64,000 nucleotides of DNA from Natronococcus sp. A-GB7 (GCF_029688865.1 NZ_JARUKV010000011.1:97504-161503); one strand, 5' to 3'; counted from the first letter of the stretch, positions 25,015 to 33,691 are shown. Numbers and translations are program-made. Notes: generated from the letters alone by a model not told the origin.

Positions 25015-26121
25015 TCACTCGATCGGGAACCGAAGGAGCGCACCGACGCCATCGAAGGCTTCCTGGAGCTGCTCGGCGCGATCGAGTCCCGTCGGGACGA
25101 CGACAGTGCTAGCTCCCTCTTCTTCGGCCCGGGCCTCGAGGGTCTGGACCTCCTCCGCGGAGAGTGACTCGGCGAGCAACAGTGTCTCGACGGCGCCGTA
25201 CTCGAGCGCTTCCTCGACGTCTTCGATCCCGCCCGCCGCATGTTCGTCCTCCTCGTCGAGCGCGTCGAAGAATCGGTCGAGCGCCTCGCGCGCGTCGGTC
25301 GCCTCGAGCGCGCCCGCCGCCTCGGCCGCGTCCACGAGCTGACGAAGTCCCGTCTCGGCGGCGTACTCCACGTTGAACGGGCCGAGAACCTCGTCTGCGA
25401 GGGCCTCGGGCAGGTGATCGCCGTCGTGGAACCGTTCGGCGGTGACTTCGCTCCCGCCGAGCAACAGCCCTTCGACGTCGTGACTGGCAGGCTCTTCTCC
25501 TTCCGGAGGAGAGTCGAGGAAAACTCGTTCGACGGCGTCGCCGACCGAGTCGAAGAACTCCGTTCGGCGCTCTTCGCTCCGCCCCTGGAACCGATCCTCG
25601 TCGCGACCCGTGGCGTCTTGCTTGCTCGGAACGTCGCTTTCGATCGATTCGACCTGTTCGATCGTCTCTCCGTCGTAGCGACCGAGCGTCGCGCTCTCGC
25701 GAGCGACGATCAACAGCCCGTGAGTCGCCGTGCCGCTCGCGCTGGGCTCCAGGGGCGTCGTATCGAACTCGTTGGCATAGCCGTAGGTTCGATCGCCGAC
25801 CGGAGCCGGCGGGTCGTCGAAGACGACCTCGACGAGGTCGTCGCCGATAGTGCCGACGTAGACTGCGAGACCGTTCTCGGGCGTTTCGTCGTACTCGTGG
25901 AGGATCCGCCGTGTCTCGGCTAGTGCCTGTTTGAGTGGCTTTCGGACCTCTTCGCGGTCGTTCAGGTACTCCGCCTCGGCGTGGTCCTCTTCGACTCGTT
26001 GGCGCATTTCATCGATCGATTCCGCCGGCGGAACCGAAACCGAAACGAGCTGCTCACCGTCAGCATCCGCGTTCGAGATCGTTTGGAATCGCTCAGAAAA
26101 CGTGGTATCGTCGGACATCAA
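25015..26121 (-). CDS. eRF1/Vms1-like (baeRF family) protein
   Basis: A 368-residue protein with the layout of archaeal eRF1-related proteins. The N-terminal alpha/beta domain includes NGLAVYVGTIGDDLVEVVFDDPP, the central domain THGLLIVARESATLGRYDG, and the C-terminal L7Ae-like domain AVETLLLAESLSAEEVQTLEARAEEEGASTVVVP. The GGQ loop of true release factors is replaced by GRDEDRFQGRSEERR, which keeps a Gln as in Vms1-type peptidyl-tRNA hydrolases of ribosome rescue. A role in releasing stalled nascent chains is inferred. The NIKS stop-codon reader is missing. ATG at 26121 or 26118. Confidence 0.75.
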   Translation of the reverse strand: MMSDDTTFSERFQTISNADADGEQLVSVSVPPAESIDEMRQRVEEDHAEAEYLNDREEVRKPLKQALAETRRILHEYDETPENGLAVYVGTIGDDLVEVVFDDPPAPVGDRTYGYANEFDTTPLEPSASGTATHGLLIVARESATLGRYDGETIEQVESIESDVPSKQDATGRDEDRFQGRSEERRTEFFDSVGDAVERVFLDSPPEGEEPASHDVEGLLLGGSEVTAERFHDGDHLPEALADEVLGPFNVEYAAETGLRQLVDAAEAAGALEATDAREALDRFFDALDEEDEHAAGGIEDVEEALEYGAVETLLLAESLSAEEVQTLEARAEEEGASTVVVPTGLDRAEQLQEAFDGVGALLRFPIE

Positions 26122-26305
26122 GGGACCACATCGTAGCCGTGGCCGGAGTAAGTATCTTGGCCATGAACGGACTCAGGAGGCCACTAACCCGCGATATCGG
26201 CAGCAACAGCCAGTCTCGCTCGGATCGGTTGATGGACGGCTCAGTTTTCGCTCGAGCCGACAGCTGTAGTAACACCTATTCGAGTGAGAAGCACGCGAAA
26301 CCCAG

Positions 26306-26711
26306 GCGCCGCCTCCCGGATTGTGAACTACGCCTGAGAACCTGCTCGCGTTACTCGCAGGACCTCAGTCTAGTTCAAATCTGCTCGGATAGATTTCTCT
26401 CGCTCACGGATTGTTCGCGAGAGAAATGCCGCCTCCCGGATTTGAACTTCCGAAAGACTTCGCTGCGCTCGTCTTTCGACTTCCTGCTCGCCGTGCTCGC
26501 GGGAACGGGGACTGCTCGATCTTCAGTCGAGTGCGGTAGCTTCTCGAGTGAGAATCGCGTAAAATCGGGATGCCGCCTCCCGGATTTGAACCGGAGGAAG
26601 ACTTTCCTGCTCGCCTCGCTCCGCTCGACTGTGCGGGCTGTGACTTCCAGGATTCAGAATCCGTTCGGCGCCAGTTTCCCCACCCGCTCGCTACGCTCGC
26701 GGGTTTGAAAC
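26306..26711. repeat. Tandem array of tRNA-Phe 3'-end fragments
   Basis: Three partial copies of the tRNA-Phe 3' end lie downstream of the gene. Copy 26570-26594 is identical over 25 bp to 26712-26736; copy 26426-26447 is identical over 22 bp; a weaker copy begins at 26308. Spacing is about 142-144 bp, then about 120 bp. The middle unit also contains a copy of the anticodon arm (26511-26534), separated from its T-arm piece by a hairpin insert CGAAAGAC-(12)-GTCTTTCG (26451-26478). None of these can fold as a complete tRNA. Confidence 0.8.
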
Positions 26712-26712
26712 A

Positions 26713-26786
26713 TGCCGCCTCCCGGATTTGAACCGGGGACAGCTCGATCTTCAGTCGAGTGCTCTCCCAGTCTGAGCTAAGGCGGC
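26713..26786 (-). tRNA. tRNA-Phe (GAA)
   Basis: Complete cloverleaf of 74 nt. Acceptor GCCGCCT/AGGCGGC with discriminator A; D-arm TAGCTCAGACTGGGAGAGC; anticodon stem CTCGA/TCGAG with loop CTGAAGA and anticodon GAA; T-arm CCCCGGTTCAAATCCGGG. CCA is not encoded and no intron is present. Confidence 0.96.
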
Positions 26787-26807
26787 TTACCCCTATCTCC
26801 GCCCATG

Positions 26808-26818
26808 ATATAAAAAAG
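26808..26818 (-). promoter_or_regulatory. TATA box of tRNA-Phe
   Basis: On the minus strand TTTTTTATATC lies about 22-32 nt before the tRNA 5' end, a strong archaeal box A in otherwise GC-rich DNA. Confidence 0.65.
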
Positions 26819-26996
26819 GATTTCGAATCGTTTCGAGCGAGTCGGTCGACGATTTCGTCTACCTGATTCGACTCGAGAGAAAAGAACGAACAGTAATGGA
26901 GAGAATAATACCGAGTATACCATCCGTTTACCACTGTGTATTGGTTTTTCGGATATTCAAGACACCCTTTTCCGCTCCGGCGGGTAACTGTGTGTT

Positions 26997-27443
26997 ATGG
27001 AAGCGCTTGGCTCGGATCGGGACGCCCAAGAACTGTCAGCAGACACGATTCTCGAGTTGCTGGCAAACCGTCGGCGACGGTACCTCCTGTACGCGCTCCG
27101 GGGTCGAGAGGGACCGATCGAGCTCTCGAAGGTCGCCGAGCAGGTCGCCGGCTGGGAACACGACGTTCCGCCCGACGAGGTCGCGAAAAACGAGTACAAG
27201 AGCGTGTACGTCTCCTCGGTACAGTGCCACGTGCCGAAGCTCGCAGACGCGGGCGTCGTCGACCACGACGAGGAGAACCACACCGTCGTCCTCTCGGACA
27301 ACTTCGAACAGCTCGAGCCATACCTCCGGGTCGTCGTCAAGGACGAACCCGAGGATTCGACGCTCTACGCGGCGCTCGACGCCGACACCGGCGAGGGAAT
27401 CCTTGGCCAGATCCGGGAGAACGTCGCCCGGCTCAAGCACTGA
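26997..27443 (+). CDS. Haloarchaeal winged-helix protein (DUF7344-like)
   Basis: A 148-residue protein. The N-terminal winged helix reads SADTILELLANRRRRYLLYALRGREGPIELSKVAEQVAGWE, followed by a second helix set (VYVSSVQCHVPKLADAGVVDHDEENHTVVLSDNFEQLEPYL). This is the large haloarchaeal single-domain regulator group with ELLxNxRRRxxLxxL. Target genes are unknown. The upstream 200 bp is AT-rich and probably carries its promoter. Confidence 0.85.
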   Translation: MEALGSDRDAQELSADTILELLANRRRRYLLYALRGREGPIELSKVAEQVAGWEHDVPPDEVAKNEYKSVYVSSVQCHVPKLADAGVVDHDEENHTVVLSDNFEQLEPYLRVVVKDEPEDSTLYAALDADTGEGILGQIRENVARLKH

Positions 27444-27941
27444 CTTCCCGATCCTATGTCCGCGCTACTCCGGCTAATCCTTGGCTACGAGCGCCGGAGA
27501 TCTCGTTCCGATCCCGCAGTCTGACTGTTTTCCTCGTTTCGGATCCGGAGTCCCCCACTCGTGTTTCGAGAATAGGGGAGTCGGTTTCGACGCTCTCTCG
27601 GCAGCCAGCGGCGTTCGAGTCGCCGGCTCGAGGCGAGTCGGGATCCGATGTGGACGACCGCCTACTGCGGAAACGAGTCCACCGGGGCGGCTCCTCGAGC
27701 CACAGGACGTGGACTCGAGCACGTTCAGCTACGTCGTTGTCTGCTTCGCTCGGTGTCGTCTCCGTCGAACCGCCACTGGCGGTGGACTTCTACCGCTCGC
27801 GCACTCGTTAGTGGAAAAACGTGAACTCGAGCAGGTTCGAACTACGCCAAGACGTGCTCGCTTCGCTGCGCGCGTCTTGTCTAATTCGAACCGCCCTCAC
27901 GTCACGGTCCTGCTGCTCGCGGAGTTGATCGCAGCAGGAAG
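27444..27941. repeat. Gene-free stretch with T-arm fragments and hairpin
   Basis: About 500 bases without a credible gene. Near its right end two T-arm-like pieces (GGTTCGAACTACG at 27834-27846, AATTCGAACCGC at 27883-27894) flank a perfect hairpin CAAGACG-(18)-CGTCTTG (27848-27879). This is the region downstream of tRNA-Val and resembles the flanks of the His and Phe genes. The rest shows only GC-rich low-complexity sequence. Confidence 0.55.
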
Positions 27942-28015
27942 TGGGCTCGGGCGGGTTCGAACCACCGACCTCGGCCTTGTAAAGGCCGCGTCATAACCAG
28001 CTAGACCACGAGCCC
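27942..28015 (-). tRNA. tRNA-Val (TAC)
   Basis: Complete 74-nt cloverleaf. Acceptor GGGCTCG/CGAGCCC with discriminator A; D-arm TGGTCTAGCTGGTTATGAC; anticodon stem CGGCC/GGCCG with loop TTTACAA and anticodon TAC; T-arm GGTGGTTCGAACCCGCC. CCA is not encoded. Confidence 0.95.
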
Positions 28016-28076
28016 GCACCCGAACTCAGTGGCCCCGTCCGAATAACCTTTACTTTCTCGAGTCGGAGCAGAGGGC

Positions 28077-28571
28077 ATGGCTCTCGAGCGGGTTTGGAAG
28101 GGGCTGCTCGTCGTCGCGGCGCTCGGCGTCGTCGCGCTGACGCTCGTCCAGCTCGGCGTGGTGGGAGCCCCCTGGAGCGACGACCGAACCGAGGTTCGGG
28201 TCCTCGGTTCGGACGGCGAGCCGAAGGCGACGATCGACGCCGAGATCGCGGACACGCCGGGCGAGCGCTACACCGGCCTGAGCGATCACGACTCGCTCGA
28301 GGACGGCGAGGGGATGCTGTTCGTCCACGGGAGCGAGGACGAACGAACCTACGTAATGCGGAATATGGACTTCGGCATCGATATCGTCTTCGTCGGCACC
28401 GATCGCGAGATCACGACGATCCACAACGCCCCCGAGCCCGGCCCCGACGAGGATGGCGCGGACCAGGAGTACACCGGCGATGCACGGTGGGTCCTCGAGG
28501 TTCCGATCGGTTACGCCGACGAGAACGGGATCGAACCCGGTGACGAGGTCGAGATCGGCTCCGACGACTGA
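28077..28571 (+). CDS. DUF192 family exported or anchored protein
   Basis: A 164-residue protein. One N-terminal hydrophobic segment (WKGLLVVAALGVVALTLVQLG) acts as signal anchor, followed by a DUF192 domain: AEIADTPGERYTGLSDHDSLEDGEGMLFVH...YVMRNMDFGIDIVFVGTDREI...WVLEVPIGYADENGIEPGDEVEI. DUF192 proteins are small beta-barrels of unknown function, commonly extracytoplasmic. It starts just downstream of the divergent tRNA-Val promoter. Confidence 0.9.
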   Translation: MALERVWKGLLVVAALGVVALTLVQLGVVGAPWSDDRTEVRVLGSDGEPKATIDAEIADTPGERYTGLSDHDSLEDGEGMLFVHGSEDERTYVMRNMDFGIDIVFVGTDREITTIHNAPEPGPDEDGADQEYTGDARWVLEVPIGYADENGIEPGDEVEIGSDD

Positions 28572-28629
28572 GCGACGTGTTTCGATTCGTAGGGAACGCT
28601 TATTGGCGGCGGTCACGGAGACGAAGGCA

Positions 28630-30576
28630 ATGAGTAGCGTCGACTGGGAGAAAGACGACCCCTTCGAGGAACAACGGGAGCAGGTCGAGAGCCCGATGCG
28701 CCGGTTGATCTTCGATTTCGGTCGTCCCTACTGGTTCTCCGTGACGATCGGTCTCGTCTCGAGCGTCCTCGCCCGGGCGCTGGATCTGCTGCCCGCCCTG
28801 ATGCTGGCGGTCGCGATCGACGCGATCTTCAACGACGCCGTCTTCTCCGAGCAGGTTCCGCTGTCGGTGCTCCCGGATACGTGGCTCCCGACGACGCCCG
28901 AGGAGCAGTTCTGGTTCGTCGTCGTCGTCATCGCGGGCTCGTTCGCGCTGGGGGCGCTGTTTCACTGGCTGCGAAACTGGGGGTTCAACGCCTTCTCCCA
29001 GCACGTCCAACACGACGTCCGGACCGCGACCTACGACAAGATGCAGCGCCTGGACATGGAGTTCTTCGCGAACAAGCAGACTGGCGAGATGATGTCCGTA
29101 CTGAGCAACGACGTCAACCAGCTCGAGCGGTTTCTCAACGAGGGGATGAACTCGGCGACCCGGCTGATCGTGATGGTCGTCGGAATCACGTTCCTGCTGT
29201 TCTGGCTCAACCCGCAGCTGGCGCTGGTATCGCTGACCCCAGTTCCGTTGATCGCGATCTTCACCTATGTGTTCGTCAAGAAGATCCAGCCGAAGTACGC
29301 CGCGGTGCGATCGTCGGTCGGCAAGGTCAACTCTCGGCTCGAGAACAACCTCGGCGGGATCGGGGTCATCAAGTCCTCGAACACCGAGGCGTTCGAGTCC
29401 GACCGCGTCGAGGATGTCTCGGAGAAGTACTACGACACGAACTGGGAGGCGATCGACCTGCGGATCAAGTTCTTCCCCAGCCTGCAGCTGATCTCGGGGA
29501 TCGGCTTCGTCCTCACCTTCCTCATCGGCGGCTACTGGGTCTTCACCGGAACTGGGCCCGGACCGCTTACGGGAACGCTCCAAACCGGGACCTTCGTCGC
29601 CTTCATCCTCTACACCCAGCAGCTCGTCTGGCCGATGGCGCAGTTCGGCCAGGTGATCAACATGTATCAGCGCGCGGAGGCCTCGAGCGAGCGCATCTTC
29701 GGGCTGATGGACGAGGAGGGACGCATCGAGCGCGACGAGGACGCCGACGAACTCGAGGTACGAGAGGGCAGCGTCGAGTACGACGACGTCGTCTTCGGCT
29801 ACGACGACAGCGAGCGCATCATCGACGAGATCAGCATCGACGCCGAGGGTGGCGAGACCGTCGCGCTGGTCGGGCCGACGGGGGCTGGGAAGTCGACCGT
29901 GCTCAAACTGCTGCTCCGGTTGTACGACGTCGACGACGGCGCGATCCGGATCGACGATCAGGACATCAGGAACGTCTCCCTGGCGAGTCTGCGCCGATCG
30001 ATGGGGTACGTCGGCCAGGACTCGTTCCTGTTTTACGGCAGCGTCGAGGAGAACATCACCTACGGCACCTTCGAGGCCGACCGCGAGGAGATCGTTACGG
30101 CCGCGAAGGCCGCCGAGGCCCACGAGTTCATTCAGAACCTCCCCGACGGCTACGACACGATGGTCGGCGAACGGGGCGTCAAGCTCTCGGGTGGCCAGCG
30201 CCAGCGGGTCGCCATCGCTCGCTCGATCCTGAAGGATCCGGAGATCCTGATCCTCGACGAGGCGACCAGCGACGTCGACACCGAGACCGAGATGCTCATC
30301 CAGCGCTCGCTCGACGAACTGACGGAAGAGCGGACCACGTTCGCCATCGCCCACCGCCTCTCGACGATCAAGGACGCCGACCAGATCGTCGTCCTGGAGG
30401 GCGGCGAGATCGCCGAGCGGGGCACTCACGAGGAACTGCTCGCGAGTGACGGTCTGTACGCACACCTCTGGGGCGTGCAGGCCGGCGAGATCGACGAACT
30501 ACCGCAAGAATTCATCGAGCGGGCCCAGCGTCGGCAGGCCCGCACCGAGGTCGACGTCGACGCGGACGACGACTAG
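28630..30576 (+). CDS. ABC exporter, fused permease-ATPase
   Basis: A half-transporter of 648 residues. Six transmembrane helices lie in residues 30-330 (ABC_membrane type, with FFANKQTGEMMSVLSNDVNQLERF coupling helix). The nucleotide-binding domain has Walker A GPTGAGKST, Q-loop YVGQDSF, signature LSGGQRQRVAIARS, Walker B ILILDEATS and H-loop IAHRLSTI. Works as a homodimer to export lipids, peptides or drugs; substrate unknown. ATG at 28630 follows the short gap after the DUF192 gene. Its stop overlaps the convergent DUF5789-type gene by 4 nt. Confidence 0.94.
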   Translation: MSSVDWEKDDPFEEQREQVESPMRRLIFDFGRPYWFSVTIGLVSSVLARALDLLPALMLAVAIDAIFNDAVFSEQVPLSVLPDTWLPTTPEEQFWFVVVVIAGSFALGALFHWLRNWGFNAFSQHVQHDVRTATYDKMQRLDMEFFANKQTGEMMSVLSNDVNQLERFLNEGMNSATRLIVMVVGITFLLFWLNPQLALVSLTPVPLIAIFTYVFVKKIQPKYAAVRSSVGKVNSRLENNLGGIGVIKSSNTEAFESDRVEDVSEKYYDTNWEAIDLRIKFFPSLQLISGIGFVLTFLIGGYWVFTGTGPGPLTGTLQTGTFVAFILYTQQLVWPMAQFGQVINMYQRAEASSERIFGLMDEEGRIERDEDADELEVREGSVEYDDVVFGYDDSERIIDEISIDAEGGETVALVGPTGAGKSTVLKLLLRLYDVDDGAIRIDDQDIRNVSLASLRRSMGYVGQDSFLFYGSVEENITYGTFEADREEIVTAAKAAEAHEFIQNLPDGYDTMVGERGVKLSGGQRQRVAIARSILKDPEILILDEATSDVDTETEMLIQRSLDELTEERTTFAIAHRLSTIKDADQIVVLEGGEIAERGTHEELLASDGLYAHLWGVQAGEIDELPQEFIERAQRRQARTEVDVDADDD

Positions 30577-30917
30577 AACGACTCCTGCTCGCTCTGGCCG
30601 TCCTGATCCGGACCGCCCTCGTCCTGGCGCTGCTCGCCCGCTGCCGGAGGCGTTCGGTCGCTGTAGTTCTTCCGTCCGATCGCGTCGTCGCCGACCATGT
30701 TCATGATCGCCTGCTCGACCTCGTCATAGGAGCCGTACTCGTCCTCGTTGAGCGGCTCGAGCAGTTCCTCGAGGGTCGCGGACTCCTCGCCCATGTCGAC
30801 TTCCTCGTCACCGTACTCCTCGAGGAGTTCGTCCTGTTCGATCGGGTAGTCGAGGCTCTGGATATCTTCCTCGACGTCACTCAGGTCGACTCCGAGTTCG
30901 CGGCTATCGTCGGTCAT
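30573..30917 (-). CDS. DUF5789/DUF2795-like haloarchaeal protein
   Basis: An acidic protein of 114 residues. The core (VDLSDVEEDIQSLDYPIEQDELLEEYGDEEVDMGEESATLEELLEPLN, then EYGSYDEVEQAIMNMVGDDAIGRKNYSDR) matches the haloarchaeal DUF5789 pattern related to DUF2795. The C-terminus is a Gln/Glu-rich tail. Function unknown, probably soluble. Confidence 0.8.
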   Translation of the reverse strand: MTDDSRELGVDLSDVEEDIQSLDYPIEQDELLEEYGDEEVDMGEESATLEELLEPLNEDEYGSYDEVEQAIMNMVGDDAIGRKNYSDRTPPAAGEQRQDEGGPDQDGQSEQESF

Positions 30918-31058
30918 ACTCGAACAGTACCGCCACGCGCTGCAAACAAGTTAACCCTGCGTACGCCACGGCAGTTTGCCGGTCGTCATCGCGCTCGAGA
31001 CCGGCTCCGCGCTTCCGTCACCGGGAGTTTCATGGCCATACGCTCGGTTCGGTTCGGT

Positions 31059-31796
31059 ATGCATCTCTCGGAGGCGACGTGGACGGAGGTACGGGAGCTC
31101 GAGACCGATCTCGCGGTCGTTCCCGTCGGCAGCACCGAGCAGCACGGCCCGCACGCCCCGCTCGGAACCGACGTGCTGACCGCCGAAGCGGTAGCCGACG
31201 CAGCGCTCGAACGGACCGATCGCGAGGTCGTCCGGGCGCCCGCGATTCCCGTGGGGATCGCCGAGGAACACCGGCAGTTTCCCGGAACGATGTGGGTTTC
31301 CGAGGACACCTTTCGAAGCTACGTCCGAGAGTCGGTCGCGAGTCTCGCACACCACGGCTTCGATCGCGTCGTCCTCGTGAACGGACACGGCGGAAACATC
31401 GACGCGCTCCGGGAGGTCGGCGGTCGGCTGACGCGAAGCGGCGAGGCCTACACCGTTCCGTTCACCTGGTTCGAGGCCGTCGGCGACCACTCGAGCGACA
31501 TGGGTCACGGCGGTCCCCTCGAGACGGCCCTGGTTCGCCACCTCGACCCGGATCTCGTCCACGAGGACCGACTCGAGGACGCTCGCGACGGTGGCGCCGA
31601 CGGCTGGGGGGAGTGGACCAGCTACGCGAACCTGGCGTACGATTCGGCGGAGTTCACCGACAACGGCGTCGTCGGTGATCCGACCGACGGCGACGAGCGG
31701 CGTGGCGAGGAACTGCTCGAACTAGCCGCCGACGCCTTAGATCGGCTCCTCGAGGCCGTCGCCGAGCGTGACGTCTCGCGACCCGAGCGTCGGTAG
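31059..31796 (+). CDS. Creatininase-family amidohydrolase
   Basis: A 245-residue protein. Metal-binding motif GSTEQHGPHAPLGTDVLTAEAVAD lies at about residues 25-48 and the second motif VLVNGHGGNIDALREV lies near 115. Family members (creatininase, the flavin-biosynthesis FAPy amidohydrolase ArfB, MftE) hydrolyse cyclic or linear amides with two metal ions. In archaea an ArfB-like role in riboflavin/F420 precursor synthesis is a reasonable but unproven guess. ATG at 31059 (MHLSEATWTEV) fits family N-termini better than ATG 31032. Confidence 0.87.
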   Translation: MHLSEATWTEVRELETDLAVVPVGSTEQHGPHAPLGTDVLTAEAVADAALERTDREVVRAPAIPVGIAEEHRQFPGTMWVSEDTFRSYVRESVASLAHHGFDRVVLVNGHGGNIDALREVGGRLTRSGEAYTVPFTWFEAVGDHSSDMGHGGPLETALVRHLDPDLVHEDRLEDARDGGADGWGEWTSYANLAYDSAEFTDNGVVGDPTDGDERRGEELLELAADALDRLLEAVAERDVSRPERR

Positions 31797-31819
31797 AGAA
31801 CGACGAGTGGCGGCGACGA

Positions 31820-32332
31820 TCACTCCTCGGTCTCGTCTTCGTCGTCGTCCGCAGTCGTCTCGTCGGCATCGTCCCCACTGCCCTCGTCGTCCGCCTCGTC
31901 GCTCGCCTCGCTCTCGTCGTCGGCCTCCGCGTCGGACTCGGTTTCGGCCTCCTGGAGCGCGCCGCGAAGCGCCGGGATCGTCGAGGCGAGGTCCCCGACC
32001 TGCTCGCCGGCCGCGGAGACGTCGGCGATCGTCTCCTCGAGATCCTCGATCTCGGCCTCGAGGTCGTCGGCGTCCTCGAAGGCGTCGGCGCGCTGGCCCA
32101 TCGTGTACCACTTCTTTGCGTCCCGAAGATGAGCCTCGGCGTCGCCGGCGTCGAGTGCGGATTTGAGCCCGTTGAGCACGCCCAACGCGTTGTCGGCGTC
32201 GGTCTCCCAGACCTCGTCGGCCGCCGGCAGCTCGCTCCAGGCCTGCTCGAGCGAGGACTCGACGTCCTCGCGCATCTCGCTGGCCGCTTCGCCGAACAGT
32301 TCCTCGTCGTCACCGAGCGTCGCTTGACTCAT
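31820..32332 (-). CDS. DUF5790-type haloarchaeal protein
   Basis: A 170-residue protein with the family start MSQATLGDDEELFGEAASEM and the conserved VWETDADNALGVLNGLKSALDAGDAEAHLRDAKKWYTMGQRADAF. A coiled-coil-like region precedes a long Asp/Glu/Ser-rich tail (about residues 118-170). Function is unknown; restricted to halophiles as far as I know. Convergent with the creatininase-type gene. Confidence 0.82.
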   Translation of the reverse strand: MSQATLGDDEELFGEAASEMREDVESSLEQAWSELPAADEVWETDADNALGVLNGLKSALDAGDAEAHLRDAKKWYTMGQRADAFEDADDLEAEIEDLEETIADVSAAGEQVGDLASTIPALRGALQEAETESDAEADDESEASDEADDEGSGDDADETTADDDEDETEE

Positions 32333-32461
32333 ATCGTCCACTTCACCGGCGCCGCGTTTAAAAGGTAGCCCGAAAGTGAAAGTGAAAACGGGGGCTGGTG
32401 GGTCGGTACCGGCGAAACGGCGGCCGAATTTCGAAAGGAAGGTCCTCCGAACGCGGCGGGA

Positions 32462-32824
32462 TCAGGTGGTGTCGCGAACCGACTCGAGTTTCATCAGCGG
32501 ATACCCGTCCTCCATCGCCATCCGGGTGACAACCTCCTGGCCCTCGCAGTCGACGACGATCTCGACCTCGAGGAATCGGCCCGTCAGCTCCGTGTAGTCG
32601 GCGGTCGATTCGGCGAGTTCGGCCGTCAGTTCCTCGCGCTGGACCTCGACGGTCACGTCCGCACAGTGGGGCTGGTTCTCGATCGACTCCTCGATAGCCG
32701 TCTCGAGACTGGCTGCGCTCTCGGGGGACACCGGCGTCCCGGCGAACTGGTGGTACAGCGATCCGAACTTGATGCCGGCCTCGAAACACGCGGCCTCAGC
32801 GTTCGTCGGGGTCGAATCTGCCAT
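32462..32824 (-). CDS. mptD: Archaeal dihydroneopterin aldolase MptD
   Basis: A 120-residue protein of the archaeal DHNA family. Conserved block AACFEAGIKFGSLYHQFAGTPVSPESAASLETAIEESIENQP carries the Glu and His used for catalysis in the methanogen enzyme. It converts dihydroneopterin to 6-hydroxymethyl-dihydropterin and glycolaldehyde in pterin/folate-type cofactor biosynthesis. Length is typical. Transcribed alone, divergent from azf. Confidence 0.88.
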   Translation of the reverse strand: MADSTPTNAEAACFEAGIKFGSLYHQFAGTPVSPESAASLETAIEESIENQPHCADVTVEVQREELTAELAESTADYTELTGRFLEVEIVVDCEGQEVVTRMAMEDGYPLMKLESVRDTT

Positions 32825-32932
32825 ACGAGATGGGACGGGCGCGGGCGAGAAGGGGGTTGCGGTAGCGCCGTGGGGCGAGCGACGGGTGCGAACCGCACGT
32901 TACTTATCGACGCTTTCCCTCACACCGAACGA

Positions 32933-33691
32933 ATGGCACAGTCGGTCCTGCTGACGGGGGCTGCGGGGCGAGTCGGACAGGCAGTCCTGGGCGACCTCGC
33001 CGACGAGCACGAGTGGCGGCTGATGGATCGCGACCCGCCGACGGACGACCATCCAGGCGAGTTCGTCGTCGGCGACATCACCGACGAGGAGACGGTTCGC
33101 GAGGCGATGGAGGGAATCGACGTCGTGATCCACCTCGCGGGCGATCCGCGCCCGGAGGCGCCGTGGGACAGTGTCCTGACGAACAACATCGACGGTACCC
33201 AGACCGTGTTCGAGGCCGCGGCGAACGCGGGCGTCGAGAAGGTCGCGTTCGCCTCGTCGAACCACGCCGTCGGGGCGTACGAAACCGAGGCCCGCACGCC
33301 CGAAATGTACCAACCCCACGACGACTACCTGCTCGACGGCACCGAGTTGCCGCGGCCGGGTAACCTCTACGGCGTCTCGAAGGCCGCCGGCGAGTCCCTC
33401 GGCCGGTACTACCACGACGAGTACGGGCTCTCGGTCGTCTGTGTTCGGATCGGAAACCTCACCGAGGGCCACCCGCCGATCGACTACGAACGCGGCCAGG
33501 CGATGTGGCTCTCCTACCGCGACTGTGCACACCTGTTCGATCGCTGTATCCGGGCCGAGTACGACTACGAGATCGTCTACGGCATCTCCGATAACGACCG
33601 CAAGTACTACTCGATCGATCGCGCCCGCGACGTTCTGGGCTACGAACCGCGGGACAACTCCGCATACCACGACGACGATCCGTCCGCGTAG
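32933..33691 (+). CDS. azf: NAD-dependent glucose-6-phosphate dehydrogenase Azf
   Basis: An extended-SDR protein of 252 residues. NAD-binding motif LTGAAGRVGQAVL lies at residues 6-18, with VIHLAGDPRPEAPWDSVLTNNIDGTQ, FASSNHAVGAYETE and active-site GNLYGVSKAAGE (Tyr/Lys). The sequence closely matches the archaeal zwischenferment of Haloferax as I remember it, including RGQAMWLSYRDCAHLFDRCI and YDYEIVYGISDNDRKYYSIDRAR. It starts the oxidative pentose phosphate pathway by oxidising glucose-6-phosphate with NAD+. A TTACTTAT box about 30 nt upstream fits leaderless transcription. Confidence 0.92.
   Translation: MAQSVLLTGAAGRVGQAVLGDLADEHEWRLMDRDPPTDDHPGEFVVGDITDEETVREAMEGIDVVIHLAGDPRPEAPWDSVLTNNIDGTQTVFEAAANAGVEKVAFASSNHAVGAYETEARTPEMYQPHDDYLLDGTELPRPGNLYGVSKAAGESLGRYYHDEYGLSVVCVRIGNLTEGHPPIDYERGQAMWLSYRDCAHLFDRCIRAEYDYEIVYGISDNDRKYYSIDRARDVLGYEPRDNSAYHDDDPSA

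Noticed and set aside
26570..26600. Second tRNA-Phe gene
   Set aside because: Only the T-arm/acceptor 3' strand is present; there is no 5' acceptor half or D-arm, so it cannot fold into a tRNA.
26306..26736. CRISPR array near tRNA-Phe
   Set aside because: Units are about 143 bp long, degenerate and derived from the tRNA 3' end, without uniform spacers or cas genes.
28600..30465. Minus-strand open frame of 621 codons
   Set aside because: Antisense of the ABC exporter, which has all Walker and signature motifs in its own frame.
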